A DNA stretch of 64,000 nucleotides, taken from contig NC_073745.1 in NCBI RefSeq assembly GCF_029784135.1, positions 76,131,569 to 76,195,568 of the forward strand, given 5' to 3'. This document shows, in pieces, positions 11,752-23,967 of the stretch (positions are counted from its first letter, which is position 1; the number at the start of each line of letters is the position of its first letter). The DNA is from Toxorhynchites rutilus septentrionalis. Lineage: Eukaryota; Arthropoda; Insecta; Diptera; Culicidae. The translations under genes were made by a program, and so were the position numbers. The notes under the pieces are model-generated. The model had not been told where the DNA came from, did not search any database, and was given only the letters and a program-made list of their open reading frames with translations.

Positions 11752-12029
11752 TTGTGCACCCGTGGCCGAGTGGTTAGCGTCCCACACTATCATGCCGGGT
11801 GTTCGGGTTCGATTCCCGTTCTGGTTGGGGGATTTTTCGTAAAAGAAAATTCTTCCGGCTTGCACTGTGGTCACGTGTATTCTAGAGCTTGCCACTTTAG
11901 AGTACATTCAAGGCGTGTTATTCGGCATAGAAATCTCAACCAAGTATTAATGAACGACGCTAGTTAATGAATACGTTGAGACGGCAAAAGTTCCACAGGG
12001 AACGTTAACGCCATTCAAGAAGAAGAAGA
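11752..12029 (+). mobile_element. Feilai-like tRNA-derived SINE, copy 1
   Basis: The head CCCGTGGCCGAGTGGTTAGC (A box) and GGTTCGATTCCC (B box) are tRNA-like. A conserved body follows (TGCACTGTGGTCACG, CATTCAAGGCGTGTTATT), then an AAG-rich tail. It is flanked by TGTAATCGAGT (11741-11751 and 12030-12040). Length, head and tail match the Feilai type known from Aedes; the name is from memory. A second copy lies at 30521-30795. Confidence 0.88.
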
Positions 12030-12055
12030 TGTAATCGAGTCCAAAATTGTATATA

Positions 12056-13157
12056 AGGTACACCGGGGCAAGTTTAAATTCGGGATAAGTTGAAGCGGAA
12101 ATCATAACTTTTACAATGAATGATAGATTGACGTGATAAAAATATATGTAGTAAACATTATCTTTTAACCCACCTTAAGATACCTATTGCCAGAATATTG
12201 GAATGCTTTAACGCAATCCGCGCCTTTGTTTACTTTTCCTTGTTCTGTGAGATCAAAACAAACATTCTTGCGCGCTGACTGAATCGGTTCGAAAACACTG
12301 ATTTTTTCAAAAATATGTGCAGAATTGCACGTCAGGTAATCATATAGGGATAATCAAGTGTAGTGGTTTTGAAAACTAAACTGAAAAATCTTTTTTCGTG
12401 AAGCTCTGAGCATTTATACTCAACCCATGTTTGTTTTCAACCCTGGGGTATGTTGAAACCAGTGAAATCGACTATTTTTTAAACATTGCTGCAAATTCCG
12501 GAGGTTATTTGTCGGTGATTGTTGTATGAATGAATGATGATAAATTAAAAAAATAAGAATAATTCATATTTCGTTCCTCAGTATGTTCTACATAATTTAT
12601 GAATACACAGACATGATATAAGTAGAATTTGTTAATTTTGCAACAAGGGGTCGTTATATTACGAAACGCATTTTTTTTACTATTTTAGACTCCCTCTTCT
12701 CTACATAACATAACATGTAACATCTCATGGACATTTGCATAAAAATGTTCAGATTTAGTTGAATTTATTTCTAAACAAGTTTCCACAAGTCATCTCCTCC
12801 TCCCTTTTTGAGTGCGTTACGTAATATTTGAATATTTGAATGATCCCATAAACCTTATTAGTGGCCGTTTCGAGTGGCTCTACTCTGACATGAAAGTGTC
12901 TGAAATAGTATTCTTGATGTTATTGTTTCGTATATTAATTCCTAGTATGTAGTTTCATTTTTGCGTGTATCAGACTACTACTCCACATCTCACGTGTACC
13001 AAAACCCCTTTTTACAATTGTTTATAGGTAATTCCTTCAATTTAGTGTTTCATAAATCAGTTTGAGAAGCAAAACCGCACAAAAACTCATGATAGTTCGC
13101 GTTTCAACTTACCCCGCTCTCAGGACAAGAGTAGTTTCAACTTGCCCCGGTGTACCT
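12056..13157. mobile_element. 1.1-kb TIR element (AGGTACACCGGGGCAAGTT family), copy 1
   Basis: Inverted ends AGGTACACCGGGGCAAGTTT and AACTTGCCCCGGTGTACCT are flanked by TA (12054-12055 and 13158-13159). No coding region is seen. Copy 2 (16401-17685) shares long internal stretches such as GATTGACGTGATAAAAAT and ACTTTTCCTTGTTCTGTGA, so this is a non-autonomous family of unknown transposase. TA duplication fits a Tc1/mariner/pogo relative. Confidence 0.8.
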
Positions 13158-13205
13158 TAATCGAATTACATATAATCTAGTTTGTATATAATCGAGTCTG
13201 ACCTG

Positions 13206-14047
<842 letters not shown>

Positions 14048-14696
14048 CAAACGATACACACGTATTGGGGAGTAGCGCATTTTCTGTTATTTTTAGGCTC
14101 ATTTTATGTGATAAATCGGGATGACACAACAAGGGCTAAAATTAATTTTGCTGTAGCAGCCATTCGATAACTTCCAATATCGATTCTGGAGAGCATCGAA
14201 AAGAACTTTGATCAGTTTTTCAGGATCAAATTTTTTTCAGGATGAAATTTCTAAGCTGCTGTATGTATATTATATATAATTTTACAGCAATTCCACGCCA
14301 AACTGATATAGTGTTTATCAGATTTCGTAAAAAGTAGTAGTTTTTTCTCTTTATGGCAAAATATTAGAACCGTATTTTTTATTTTTATTTTCACCGCATT
14401 CCATTTTTTCCGAAGAAAAAATATGAAAAATATAGCGCTCTTGGTCCCGAGACCATGAAAACTATAAAAACAAATACAATCAATGATTACGAAAACAGAA
14501 ACCCATTTTTTGCATTCGTCTTTTCCCGTAGATCATTTTCGGCAAATTTTCGTATTACTGAAAGGAAGTCGAAACATTCGGAAAATTGAATTCCCTTATG
14601 TTCTCCAATTACATCGTGATAAGCGTTGTTAGTCCATATCGAATTTGGCCTTTGTTCGAAAGTGGAAGTAGATTTTCAGATGGCATAACGCTAAAG

Positions 14697-16363
14697 TGAC
14701 CAGATGCTCAGAGGTCTAACGCGGGACACAAACACCAAAACGTTATGTGAACATAAACCATAGTTTAGCGAGTCTAAACTGATCAGTATTATTTCTTTCT
14801 GAGTATCGGCACTCAGTTGTGATTATTCGTTAGTTTAGATTTTGTTTACGCCCGAAAATCACTCACTAAATCAGAGCATTTACGCCTGGCAAGCACGATT
14901 CAAATTCTACAATTTTCTTCAAAGTATCGAATGGAATGCTCGAAAATTCCAATTCATTTTTCATCGATTTTAGTGTTAACGTATGCATTCAAAAAAAAAA
15001 TGGACTAATTTCGGATGGCGATGAAAGATAATTTATAAGAACAAATTTTCTTAAAATCTTACGTTTATTAAGTCTACAACAAAAATGATTCAAAGATGTT
15101 GATTCGCAGCAGCAGCACTGTCAAGCAACTTAATTTTTCCATACTGCAAGCTCCATCCCACAGCGGAGGACTTGGACATCCTGAGGAACTTTGTGTCTGC
15201 CAGATATAGCCGATCTGGTATTTACAATATCATCTATTTGCCGCTCCTTAACCCGGGAGATCGAAGCAAACGGTGGAGAAAAATCTGGCCAAAATGGACA
15301 TTTTTATGTGGAAACGTCAGACGAGACCGGACGGATCTGAGCAGCAGGCAAACACCCAGAAGGAGTAGCTTGAGGTGCTGGTGAAAAACTTGTTTCCGGC
15401 GAAAGAAGTGGAAAACTTCTTTTCGTACTCGTAATGAAAGACGAGACGTACTTGATGCTAGAATTCAACGAATGGCAGAGGACCGGGTACTTTATGTTCC
15501 CCAGGTAAGCGATGTCGTCGAATATATCATTCACATCAAGTTCTCAAAGAAGGTACTCTGACAAACGTGAAGTGAATGTCCAAAAAAAATATATAGAAAT
15601 ATATAGTACGAAGTGCTTTCCGGAATTGGGAAGGTGATGTGCCAATAGATCACTGGAGGATAGATCGTCTGGAGATAAACATTGTCGTGAAGACCACCAA
15701 CCTTCCCAACATTCCCCAGCTGCACCCGATAGAAAACTTTTGGGCGAATGGCCAAAATAGAGAGACAGACGACCACCAAAGCCACAAAAAGGTAAAATAA
15801 CACGCCGATATACATATATTCATCGGCCATGGTTCAGGTTCCGGCCAACTTTCGTAAGACCGCCAAGCGCTTCATTTACGATACTTCATCAAACAACTCT
15901 GCCTCTTCCTGTCGAGTGTACACTAGTTCTTCCGACTTATTTCAAACGTTAAGCCCTGACCGAGCTAGGGGACCAAAGATGAACTTTTCGTCTGACTCAC
16001 GTTGGTCCCTGCGAATCAAAAGGGGACTTTCATAAAAATCATTTTCCAATTTTGTTGCTGTCGCTTCCAGTTGACACTCTCTAAATAAAAAGCCCCCTGT
16101 CGGTGTGATGAAACCAGCTCATCGTATTATTCTTTGGACGCATTAGAAGCGCTCTTGTACAGTCTGCCAAATAAAAGTTTTTTTATTGAGGTTATTCCAT
16201 TAAAGAAAATCAGAATGATCAAATTGTGATATTGAAACATAATGATAACGCGGGACATTTTCGTGTCTTTTGCCAAATGCGGGACGTTTCGCGGGACGCA
16301 ATCTTACGCGGGACATTTTGTTGAAATGCGGGACTGTCCCGCGTAACGCGGGACGTCTGGTCA
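14697..16363. mobile_element. Element with CGCGGGAC-rich ends and short TIRs
   Basis: The ends TGACCAGAT (14697-14705) and GTCTGGTCA (16355-16363) are inverted. Both subterminal regions carry GCGGGAC units, repeated several times at the right end (16250-16350). No clear target duplication was found. A decayed transposase lies inside at about 15166-15830. The superfamily is not assignable by eye. Confidence 0.5.
15166..15830 (+). pseudogene. Decayed Tc1/mariner-superfamily transposase
   Basis: Translating successive frames gives recognisable pieces: KDETYLMLEFNEWQ at about 15430-15480 (first catalytic Asp context), then near 15705-15760 NIPQLHPIENFWA, resembling the final acidic motif before a Trp. 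Stops and frameshifts separate the pieces and the middle catalytic segment is not clear. The DETY-type first motif fits DD37E- or DD41D-like lineages better than classical mariner. Neither subfamily can be asserted. Confidence 0.45.
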
Positions 16364-16400
16364 GTTTACATAACGCACTTCTATATCTTCTATCTATATA

Positions 16401-17685
16401 AGGTACACCGGGGCTAGTTGAAATTCGGGGTAAGTTAAAACGGAAACCATAAATTTCACTAAGAATGGCGGATTGACGTGATAAAAATTTATATAGTAAA
16501 CATTATCTTTCAACTCACCTTATGACGGCTATTACCAGAAAATGAGAATGCCTTAACTCAATCCGCATCTTTGTTTACTTTTCCTTGTTCTGTGAAATCA
16601 AAACAAACATTTTTTCGCGCTTACTCAATCGGTCCAAAAACACTGATTTTTTTTTTAAATATCGCCAGAATCGCACGTCAGGTAATCAAATAAGGATAAT
16701 CAAGTATAGTGGTTCAGGAAACAAAACTGAAAAATCTTTTTTCGTATAGCTCTGAACATTTGAACACACCCCATGTTTTTTCAACCCTGGGGAAAGCTGA
16801 AACCAGTTAAAATCGACTATTTTTCAAACATTGCTGCAGATGTCGGATGTTATCTGTCGGTGATTGCTGTATGAATGAATGATGATAAATTAAAAAATAA
16901 GAATCATTCATATTTCGTTCCTCAGTATGTTCTACATAATTTATGAATACACAGACATGATACAAGTCAAATTTGTTAATTTGGCAATTAGAGGTCGTTC
17001 AAATATTACATAACGTAATGTGTTTACTATTTTGGACTCTTTTTTTTTCTACGTAACATGTAACAAATGATTATTTGCATAAAAATGTTTAAATTTTGTT
17101 GGATTCATTCCTAAACAAGTTTCCACTAGCCATCTCCTCCTCCCTTTTTGAGTGCGTTACGTAATATTTGAATATTATCTGATCCAATAAACCTCATTAG
17201 TGATCGTTTTGAGTGACTTAACTCTGACATCAAAGCGTCTAAAATAGTATTATTGATGTTATTGTTTCGAATATTAATTCTAGTATGTAGTGTCCATATT
17301 GTGTGTATTAGACTACTCCCCGACATCTCACATGTACTAAAACCCTATTTTTCAAATATTTATATGTAATTCTCTCATTTTAGAGTTTCCTAAATCAGTT
17401 GTAGGTGGTTCGAGAAGAGAAACCGCACATTAAACTCATGATAGTTCCTCGTTCCAACTTACCCCGCTCTACGTGACAAGTTGATACAATGCATATGATA
17501 GCTAAACATTTTAAAAATTAATATTTTTCAAAACATCCAGTGTGAAACCCTATTTTTTATCAAAATTCATCTGTCATATCTTGTATGTGCCGCCAACAGA
17601 TTTGAATTTAGTGGTTTAGTGATTTTTTTAGATAACTTTCAAGTGGAACTTCGAAAAAATCGTTTCAACTTGCCCCGGTGTACCT
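16401..17685. mobile_element. 1.3-kb TIR element (AGGTACACCGGGG family), copy 2
   Basis: Ends AGGTACACCGGGGCTAGTTG and CAACTTGCCCCGGTGTACCT, with TA at 16399-16400 and 17686-17687. It is collinear with 12056-13157 over most of its length but has extra sequence near 17480-17660. No coding capacity. It interrupts the Helitron-like 5' terminus described above. Confidence 0.8.
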
Positions 17686-18009
17686 TAAATAAAAATGAAT
17701 CGCCAAATGTGGTAAGCGCAAAACCTGAGGAATAAATGGTCATATTCTAGTCGACTTGATTTTATTTTATTCTTCTCTGCTCGTAGATCATTGTTAAATG
17801 AATAACAATTTGTAATTTTGGAAAAACTATGATAGAAAGTTCGAAAAAATTAATTCCCATATGTTCTACAACGACATGCCCGTAGTTGTTAGTCCAATTG
17901 GATTTCGCGTTTGCGGAATGAGGCTTTGTGTTCCGTTGGTATGAAGCTAAAATGACAATGGGTTCTCAGGTGGAATAACGTGGTTCGAAAATAAAAATTA
18001 TGAATGAAA

Positions 18010-18175
18010 ATTTATTTTTCCTTTTTTTTTGTTTCTGTTTTATAATAACTTTCAACATTTTTGGCTGGTTTGTTACTTTAACTTCTATTTTTGGAAAAAT
18101 ATCGGGAGTGCGAATTGAACTCGTGACCTTTAGCGTGAGGGGTACGAATGTTACCACAACGCCAGATCACCTCTC
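18010..18175 (-). mobile_element. tRNA-derived SINE (family A), minus strand, older copy
   Basis: The reverse complement contains GGCGTTGTGGTAACATTCGT and GGTCACGAGTTCAATTCGCA, matching the A- and B-box regions of the 10051 copy with more substitutions. A pyrimidine-rich tail lies at the left. Target duplication is unclear (only TCGAA is shared), consistent with age. Confidence 0.75.
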
Positions 18176-18662
18176 GAACTTTTCTGTGTAAAACATGTAT
18201 GTAACGGAGAAACATGTTATTTACACATGAATCTTGAGCGAAAATTGTGAAATGTGAAAATTAATTTATATTACTTATATTATATATTTCATATTATTTA
18301 TTTTATATTATATTAAAAAAAACTATATAATATCGGACTGACCGATATTACGGTACTTCTGCCAACATTAACTAAATGAATAAATAGATCAAATCGGTTC
18401 CCTATGGAACAATTCAATTATCAAACTGTTTTCATCAGCCTTAAAACCTAGCCCCAGCAATTGAATCGTCGTAATGCATGCTCGCTTAGAGCCAATTACA
18501 GAGCCATAAATAATACCCCCCATAAATTACCCGGTGGTAAAATATGCTTACCCGGTTTGCGTAACAGATATTCCTTTGCGTGCGCAAGTGGCGCGCTCCC
18601 AGTACTAGCTTGCTCCAGTGGTCTAATTTCTGGCAAACCTCTGGTTTATTTTTTCGTTTCAG
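18176..18662 (+). other. 3' end of the intron before the first ninaC exon
   Basis: Non-coding. The last bases form a good acceptor: a pyrimidine-rich run (TTTATTTTTTCGTTTCAG) ending at 18662. No upstream kinase exon was found anywhere in 1-18662, so this intron is longer than the visible 18.6 kb. Confidence 0.7.
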
Positions 18663-20464
18663 CTATGCACCGGTGGCTCGGTAACTGATCTGGTTCAAGG
18701 CCTGCGCAGTCGGGGAGCACGATTGACCAACAACCAGATCGCGTACATTCTTCGCGAAACGATCCACGCGTTGGTGTTCCTGCACGAGAATCACTGTATG
18801 CATCGGGACATCAAGGGGCACAACATACTGCTGACGGAGAATGGTCACGTCAAGTTGGTTGACTTTGGGGTGAGCTCACATTTGGCTGCGACGATGGCCA
18901 GGAGGAACACTAGCGTTGGAACACCATACTGGATGGCGCCGGAAGTGATCGCGTGCGAGCAGCAACTGGACCAGTCGTACGACTCGCGGTGCGATGTTTG
19001 GTCGGTGGGAATAACGGCCATAGAACTGGCCGAAGGGGATCCCCCGCTGTGCGAGCTGCATCCGATGCGGGCACTGTTCCAGATCCCTAGGAATCCTCCC
19101 CCGAAGTTGGCCCACCCGGAGCACTACTCGACGATGCTGTCGGAGTTTATCTCCGACTGCTTGGTGAAGGATTTGGAGCAGAGACCATTCTCGAAAGAGT
19201 TGGTGACGCATCCGTTTTTGAAGGCGGTGGGACCATATGTTGAGAAAGTTCGACAGGAGCTGAAGAGCGAAATCCAGAAGCAACGTATGGAGGGGCGGAC
19301 TCAGCGGCAAGCCCAGCCCACGACTAAGTATGGCAAGTTGAAATCGGACCGCAAATCGAAGCCGCAGAAGATTTTCATGGATGACCTGGCGGCGCTGGAT
19401 GTGTTGACGGAGGACACGATCGTTGAGCAGTTGCAGAAGCGATTTGATAACAATCAAATCTATACGTACATTGGTGACATACTGGTGTCGGTGAATCCAT
19501 TCGCCCACTTCGGAATGTATACCCCGGGTCATCAGGCAAAGTACGCCGGAAAATCACGGTCGGACAACCCACCGCATATTTTCGCTGTGGCTGACGCTGC
19601 CCACCAGGCACTGGTGCATCAGAAGCAGAATCAAGCGATCGTCATCTCCGGGGAAAGTGGTTCGGGGAAAACAGAGAGCGCTAACCTTCTGCTCAAGCAG
19701 TTGGTATATCTTGGAAAAGCAGTTACCAAAAACCTTGAGGAGCGAATATTGCAGGTTAATCCAATCATGGAAGCATTCGGAAACGCCCGAACTGGCATCA
19801 ACTCAAACAGCTCTCGCTTTGGTAAATACCTGGAGTTGACCATGGCTCGCAGTGGAAAGGTCAATGGAGCACGGATCTTCGTATACCTTCTGGAGCAAAG
19901 CCGTGTGGTCAAACAGGCCGAGGGAGAAGGCAACTTCCACATTTTCTACTACATGTACGACGGTCTGCAGGCGGAGAAACGCTTGGAGGAATATTATCTG
20001 CATCCATCGTACAGAAAGACCCACCGTTACCTACAGGAAACAGCAACATCACCAAAAACCAACGTTGACCGTTGGAAGCAGCTGTTGGCCAGTTTCAAAG
20101 TGCTCGGCTTCCGAGACGACGAGGTGGATATGGTGAACCGAGTGCTGGCCGCTATTCTGAATCTGGGCGATCTGGAGTTTGGAGAGATTGTCTCCAACGA
20201 CAGTACCGATGGGAAGGCTCGCGTTACCGACGTGGCACCGATGCATCGCGTATCCAAGCTGCTCGGAGTGGAGTCGTCCGATCTGTTGGAGGCACTGACC
20301 TCCAACTCGGTGGTGACGCGAGGCGAAACAATCACACGACACAACAACGTGGCTGAGGCGTCTACTGCTAGGGACGCCATGGCGAAGGGTTTGTACGGGC
20401 GGCTGTTCGATTGGATGGTCAATCAGATAAATCTGCTGCTGGTTCACAACAAGCCGAGTAACAG
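18663..20464 (+). CDS. ninaC: ninaC exon: kinase C-lobe and first half of the myosin III motor
   Basis: NINAC is a class III myosin, a Ste20-like kinase fused to a myosin motor; in flies it acts in photoreceptors in calmodulin handling and response termination. This exon reads open from its first base (LCTGGSVTDLV) for 600 codons plus two bases. Kinase C-lobe motifs: HRDIKGHN (residues 47-54 of the visible part), DFG (67-69), GTPYWMAPE ending at 94. A basic linker follows, then the motor: P-loop GESGSGKT at 330-337 and switch I NARTGINSNSSRFGKY from 374. The Gly-rich loop and ATP-binding Lys are not here, so the gene continues upstream. The donor is AACAG|GTGAGA. The third base of the split Ser codon comes from the next exon. 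GC content and codon use differ sharply from the AT-rich flanks. Confidence 0.96.
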
Positions 20465-20523
20465 GTGAGACGTGGTACTTTATTTCATTGACAAATGATT
20501 CCAAGCGATTTTTGTTCATTTAG

Positions 20524-20668
20524 CCCGGATCAACTCGCCGTTGGACTCTTGGATATATTCGGCTTCGAGAACTTCTCGAAGAACTCATTCGAGCAGTTGT
20601 GTATCAACATAGCCAACGAGCAGATTCAGTACTACTTCAATCAGCATATATTTACATGGGAACAACAG
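20524..20668 (+). CDS. ninaC: ninaC exon: switch II of the motor
   Basis: Acceptor TTTGTTCATTTAG ends at 20523 and donor CAACAG|GTAAGT begins at 20669. The exon supplies 49 codons including LDIFGFENF, the myosin switch II motif (residues 611-618), and the start of the relay region ([18 protein letters not shown]). It starts in phase 2 and ends in phase 0. The intron before it is only 59 bp; the one after it is 6.2 kb and full of transposons. Confidence 0.95.
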
Positions 20669-20689
20669 GTAAGTTGTGCAATCTATAAT

Positions 20690-22185
20690 TCAAGGTTCGA
20701 AAAATTGATCCATAAGCCGAGTTTTGAGTCGGAAATGAGAAATCGGAAGTTTGAAATCCGTAAAATGATTTCTTAAATCACGAATCCGAAGTTCTCCGTA
20801 TTGTTTCTAAAACAAATAATCAAGAATATGGTACCTGAAATTGGAAAACAATTTGTCAATCAATAATCCGGCATGAGCGAATGCAAGAATATGTAATTTG
20901 GAATCAAAATCAGGCATTATAGACATATAACCCACCCTTGTATCTGGTATACGTATATTTAATAAATCAAATACTCTATCCGCCTCTGAAATCTGCATCT
21001 GGATTATTTATATGAATTGTATATGAAAACATTTTATTTGAATAAAACCGTGATTTTAAATTGATGTCTCGGATATGAAGTTGGGATTAGGAAATATGAA
21101 ATAAGATATCTCAAACATTAGAGTTGGAACTTGGAATCTTGAAACTTAAACTAAACAGAAATGTGAAATTGGAATATCCGTCTTTCTTGTGGTACCTTCA
21201 ATCAAGAGTATCAATGTGGCATTCGAATTCAGTATCGGTATCAATTATAGAATCACAATCAGAAGTTAGAAAATATGGGTATTTAGAATCTGTAATCCAA
21301 ATTTTTAGTTGAGGAGATAACAATCCGCGAATCAGGAATTTATAAATTGAATCCAGGAAACGAGGAATTTGTTTTCTATGTGCTTTTAAAATTTGCATCT
21401 GGAATCTAAAACTGGTAATTTGAATTTGAAGTATCGAGGCCAAAACGTAGAATTTGAAAACTGGAACGTTTCTCTTAAGTAGATTTTTAATCTAAAGTCA
21501 AAATTAAAGGACACTGTCTGAAATTTAAAACGAGGAATCCAATTTTGGTATACAAAATCCGATTTCATTCAGTGAGCCATGTGGTATACATTTTAATTCG
21601 TTCGTGGATTCAAGAGTTTTCGAGTATCTCAAACATTTAAATGGAACTTCGAATCTTGAAACTGAATCAGGAATCGGGAATATTACTCTGGAATTTGGAA
21701 TCTGAAATTTTTCTATCTTGTATCTGCGACTGGAATCTTATATATCTCGGGAATCCGAAAAAAACATTCTGCATCTAGAATTCTGAATTTAGAGTCTGGA
21801 ATTCGAAATTTGATCATGAAATTTTATCATGAACCTTAAATCTCAATCTAAAATTTATAGTCTGTGTTCGAAGTCTGGAATATGAATGCGCAATCGAGAT
21901 CATGATATCTAAAATCTAGTTTCGAAGATATTACATCTCGATTTGTGAATCGAGGTTGAATTTTCAAGTATTTGGAATCAGAAATATTTCCTTCAAATCA
22001 CGGAATCTTAAAATACGATTTGCGAATCACGAACCCGCCGTGCGCGTATGAAGATGTCTTACAGAAGAATCAGTCCAGAAGCTTGAAAATTTCTAAAGAT
22101 TTTCAAAAATATGAAGAAATTTGGAATTCCAAATCAGGATAACATGAAATCCGAGCTTGTATCTGGAATTCGTGCAGCATGCAAG
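20690..22185. repeat. Cryptic GAATC/GGAATTTG-rich repeat region in the ninaC intron
   Basis: About 1.5 kb is saturated with short variants of GGAATC, TGGAATTTG and GAAATC, for example GGAATTTGGAATCTGAAATT near 21692-21711. There is no fixed period. It looks like an ancient, decayed minisatellite or slippage-derived sequence. Several 60-80-codon open frames here are by-products of the low complexity. Confidence 0.6.
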
Positions 22186-22189
22186 AAAA

Positions 22190-23145
22190 TGTTTATCCAC
22201 CCTCAGTGGAAAATTAGATTTCTTCAATAAAACCTACCAGAACATTTAAACACGGTTCAGTTTATATTCATCCATGTGAAAACAAAGCCAATTTATGCGA
22301 GTTCAAAAACAAATTTAATTTTCTTGCATTTGCCACATGATGTTAAAACAGTTAAAAGTTGAAAAATAACGCAAAAAAATATACCAGCCCTCTGGCTCAC
22401 ATAGTTTTAGAACTTCGAGTGACACCCTTCGGTTTCGATAACTGCTCGGCATCATCGTGGCATCGACTCAATCAGAGATTTTCGATCAAATTAAGGTCGG
22501 GAGTCTGTGCTGGCCACTCCATAATCTTGATACGCTTTTCCGTGAACCACTGCAAAACCAGCTTTGAGTTGTGCTTCGGATCTTTCGGACACTTCTTTTT
22601 CAAACTTTCACCGGTTCGCCGCCATTTTTTTGTGATACCATTAGACCCAAATAGCATTACTTTCGTCTCGTCCGACAAAATAACCTCATTGCATTCATCA
22701 CTGGTCCATGAAATGTGGTGCGGACAACCATGGCTACTCAAGTGCTACTCTGCCCTTAAGACCTTTCTTATGAAGACAATCTCGTACGGATTTTGATGTC
22801 AGTTGAATGGAAAACTCGCTTTCAATCTGTTTCCCAACTTTCGGAGTTGATAGTTCCCGGTTCAGCTCTGCCTTCTTCACGACAGCTCCGTCGATTCGGT
22901 CAGTTGTCTTTGAAGGACGCTCCGATCGCTTAGCTGATGAGATAGAACCACGATTTTTGTACATCTGCCTAACTCCTAGCGACCGTATCTCTGTGAAGCT
23001 GGACAATATTGACGATATCAAGAGCATTAAATGACAGCTAGACACAATGTTTACATTCAAGAAAGTTGCAGAATACATACTAAAACTCTGTAAAACACTC
23101 TTAAATCGTAGCATCCGTTTGGGGGTGGATAAACTATTTTTGTTT
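22190..23145 (-). mobile_element. Tc1-like transposon remnant
   Basis: Inverted ends with TTTATCCACCC at both sides (about 22193-22210 and 23115-23135, inverted) bracket a minus-strand transposase. Length is about 950 bp, shorter than an intact Tc1 element. It lies in the 6.2-kb ninaC intron, antisense to the gene. Confidence 0.65.
22472..23060 (-). pseudogene. Tc1-family transposase, internally deleted
   Basis: On the minus strand the N-terminal DNA-binding part (RGSISSAKRSERPSKTTDRI, about 23010-22950) is followed, after frame changes near 22740, by NEVILSDETKVMLFGSNG (first catalytic Asp). A large internal deletion then joins directly to KDPKHNSKLVLQWF and WPAQTPDLNLIENL (final Glu motif). 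The second Asp context is lost. The PKHNSK, WPAQTPDLN and IENL motifs are diagnostic of the Tc1 family. It is not functional. Confidence 0.8.
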
Positions 23146-23960
23146 CACTTTTTACCTTTTTCATAATTCATCACATAACATTTCAAGAAAAGATAAAAAC
23201 GCCGTATTTTCGATGGCAATGTGATAAATAAACATAAACTGATAGATCATGGAGGAACACTCATGAAATTAGTGGAAGTGGGTGTTTTGAGGAAGGGCAC
23301 AGTGAGCGCAAAATTTAAGTAGACTGATTGGAAGCGATTGGAATCGTATACAAATTATATCAAATAGTTTGAGAATTACTGACAAGTGATGTATTAAGTA
23401 TAGGGCAAACAGAATAAAGCGGCGAATAAATTTTGCACCACTTTTGCGGGATTGCTTCTTTTACTGAATATTTGTCTTCGCTACATACAAGTTGTTCGAC
23501 GACTTTGTGCACAAAGCTAACGACAATCTAGCTTTACCAGCCGTGTCTTGCATCACCCGCATATTAATCATGACTGAGATAAAATTGCAACCTGGTATCC
23601 ATATTTATAGATTTCTGTGATTTCTATAATTTGTTGTTGTTGTCTTGAAAAATAGACACTTAGAACTTCTTCAGTCTATTCGACTCTATCAATAGTTTGC
23701 TTGCAAGCCATATTACTCGGAGGATTTTTTTTTATCTTTTGAACGAAGTGATTATCATGTCACTTTATTCAGTCGATAAAGAGGTGTTGAGGCTCAAAAC
23801 TTTGCGCCTCCAACCCAACGCTCTCGTTTTCGAATTCCCCCAAATATTCATACATTCATTCACTGAGAATCACTAAACCAACGATAGTCCTACGTCAACC
23901 TCGCGGTTATACCACAAATATAACCCACTTTTGTGTTCTTTAAAACAAAAATATTACAGT
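23146..23960. other. Non-coding intronic sequence, no feature recognised
   Basis: AT-rich stretch between the Tc1 remnant and the copia remnant. It may contain the left part of the copia element, but no LTR could be delimited. Confidence 0.35.
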
Positions 23961-23967
23961 TTCAAGA

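Larger units (their letters stand above)
7503..13205. mobile_element. Large pogo-like element, heavily interrupted by other insertions
   Basis: Left end CAGCGCGGACTCGATTATAT and right end ATATAATCGAGTCTGACCTG are imperfect inverted repeats. They begin with CAG and are flanked by TA at 7501-7502 and 13206-13207, as in pogo/Tigger elements. No transposase of its own was recognised. Inside lie a SINE (7710-8197), a retroelement-like remnant, a MITE, two facing SINEs around a DD37E transposon, a Feilai-like SINE and a 1.1-kb TIR element. Short copies of the terminal motif (TATATAATCGA) recur near 7545, 11740, 12030 and 13160, suggesting subterminal inverted repeats. Related ends bound 47117-50054. 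Confidence 0.6.
14450..17990 (+). mobile_element. Helitron-like sequence split by two other elements
   Basis: Segments at about 14510-14696, 16364-16400 and 17686-17960 resemble parts of the Helitrons at 35876-37225, for example CGTTGTTAGTCCA... and TCTATCTATATAAATAAAAATG. The 5'-end motif TTCTATCTATATA at 16388-16400 is cut exactly by a TA-flanked element and resumes at 17686 with TAAATAAAAATGAATCGCC. The segment between 14697 and 16363 is a second, different insertion. Boundaries of the Helitron itself are not certain. Confidence 0.45.

Noticed and set aside
18876..20519. Long minus-strand frames (131-218 codons) opposite the kinase-motor exon
   Set aside because: Antisense shadows of a strongly coding exon; no independent motifs.
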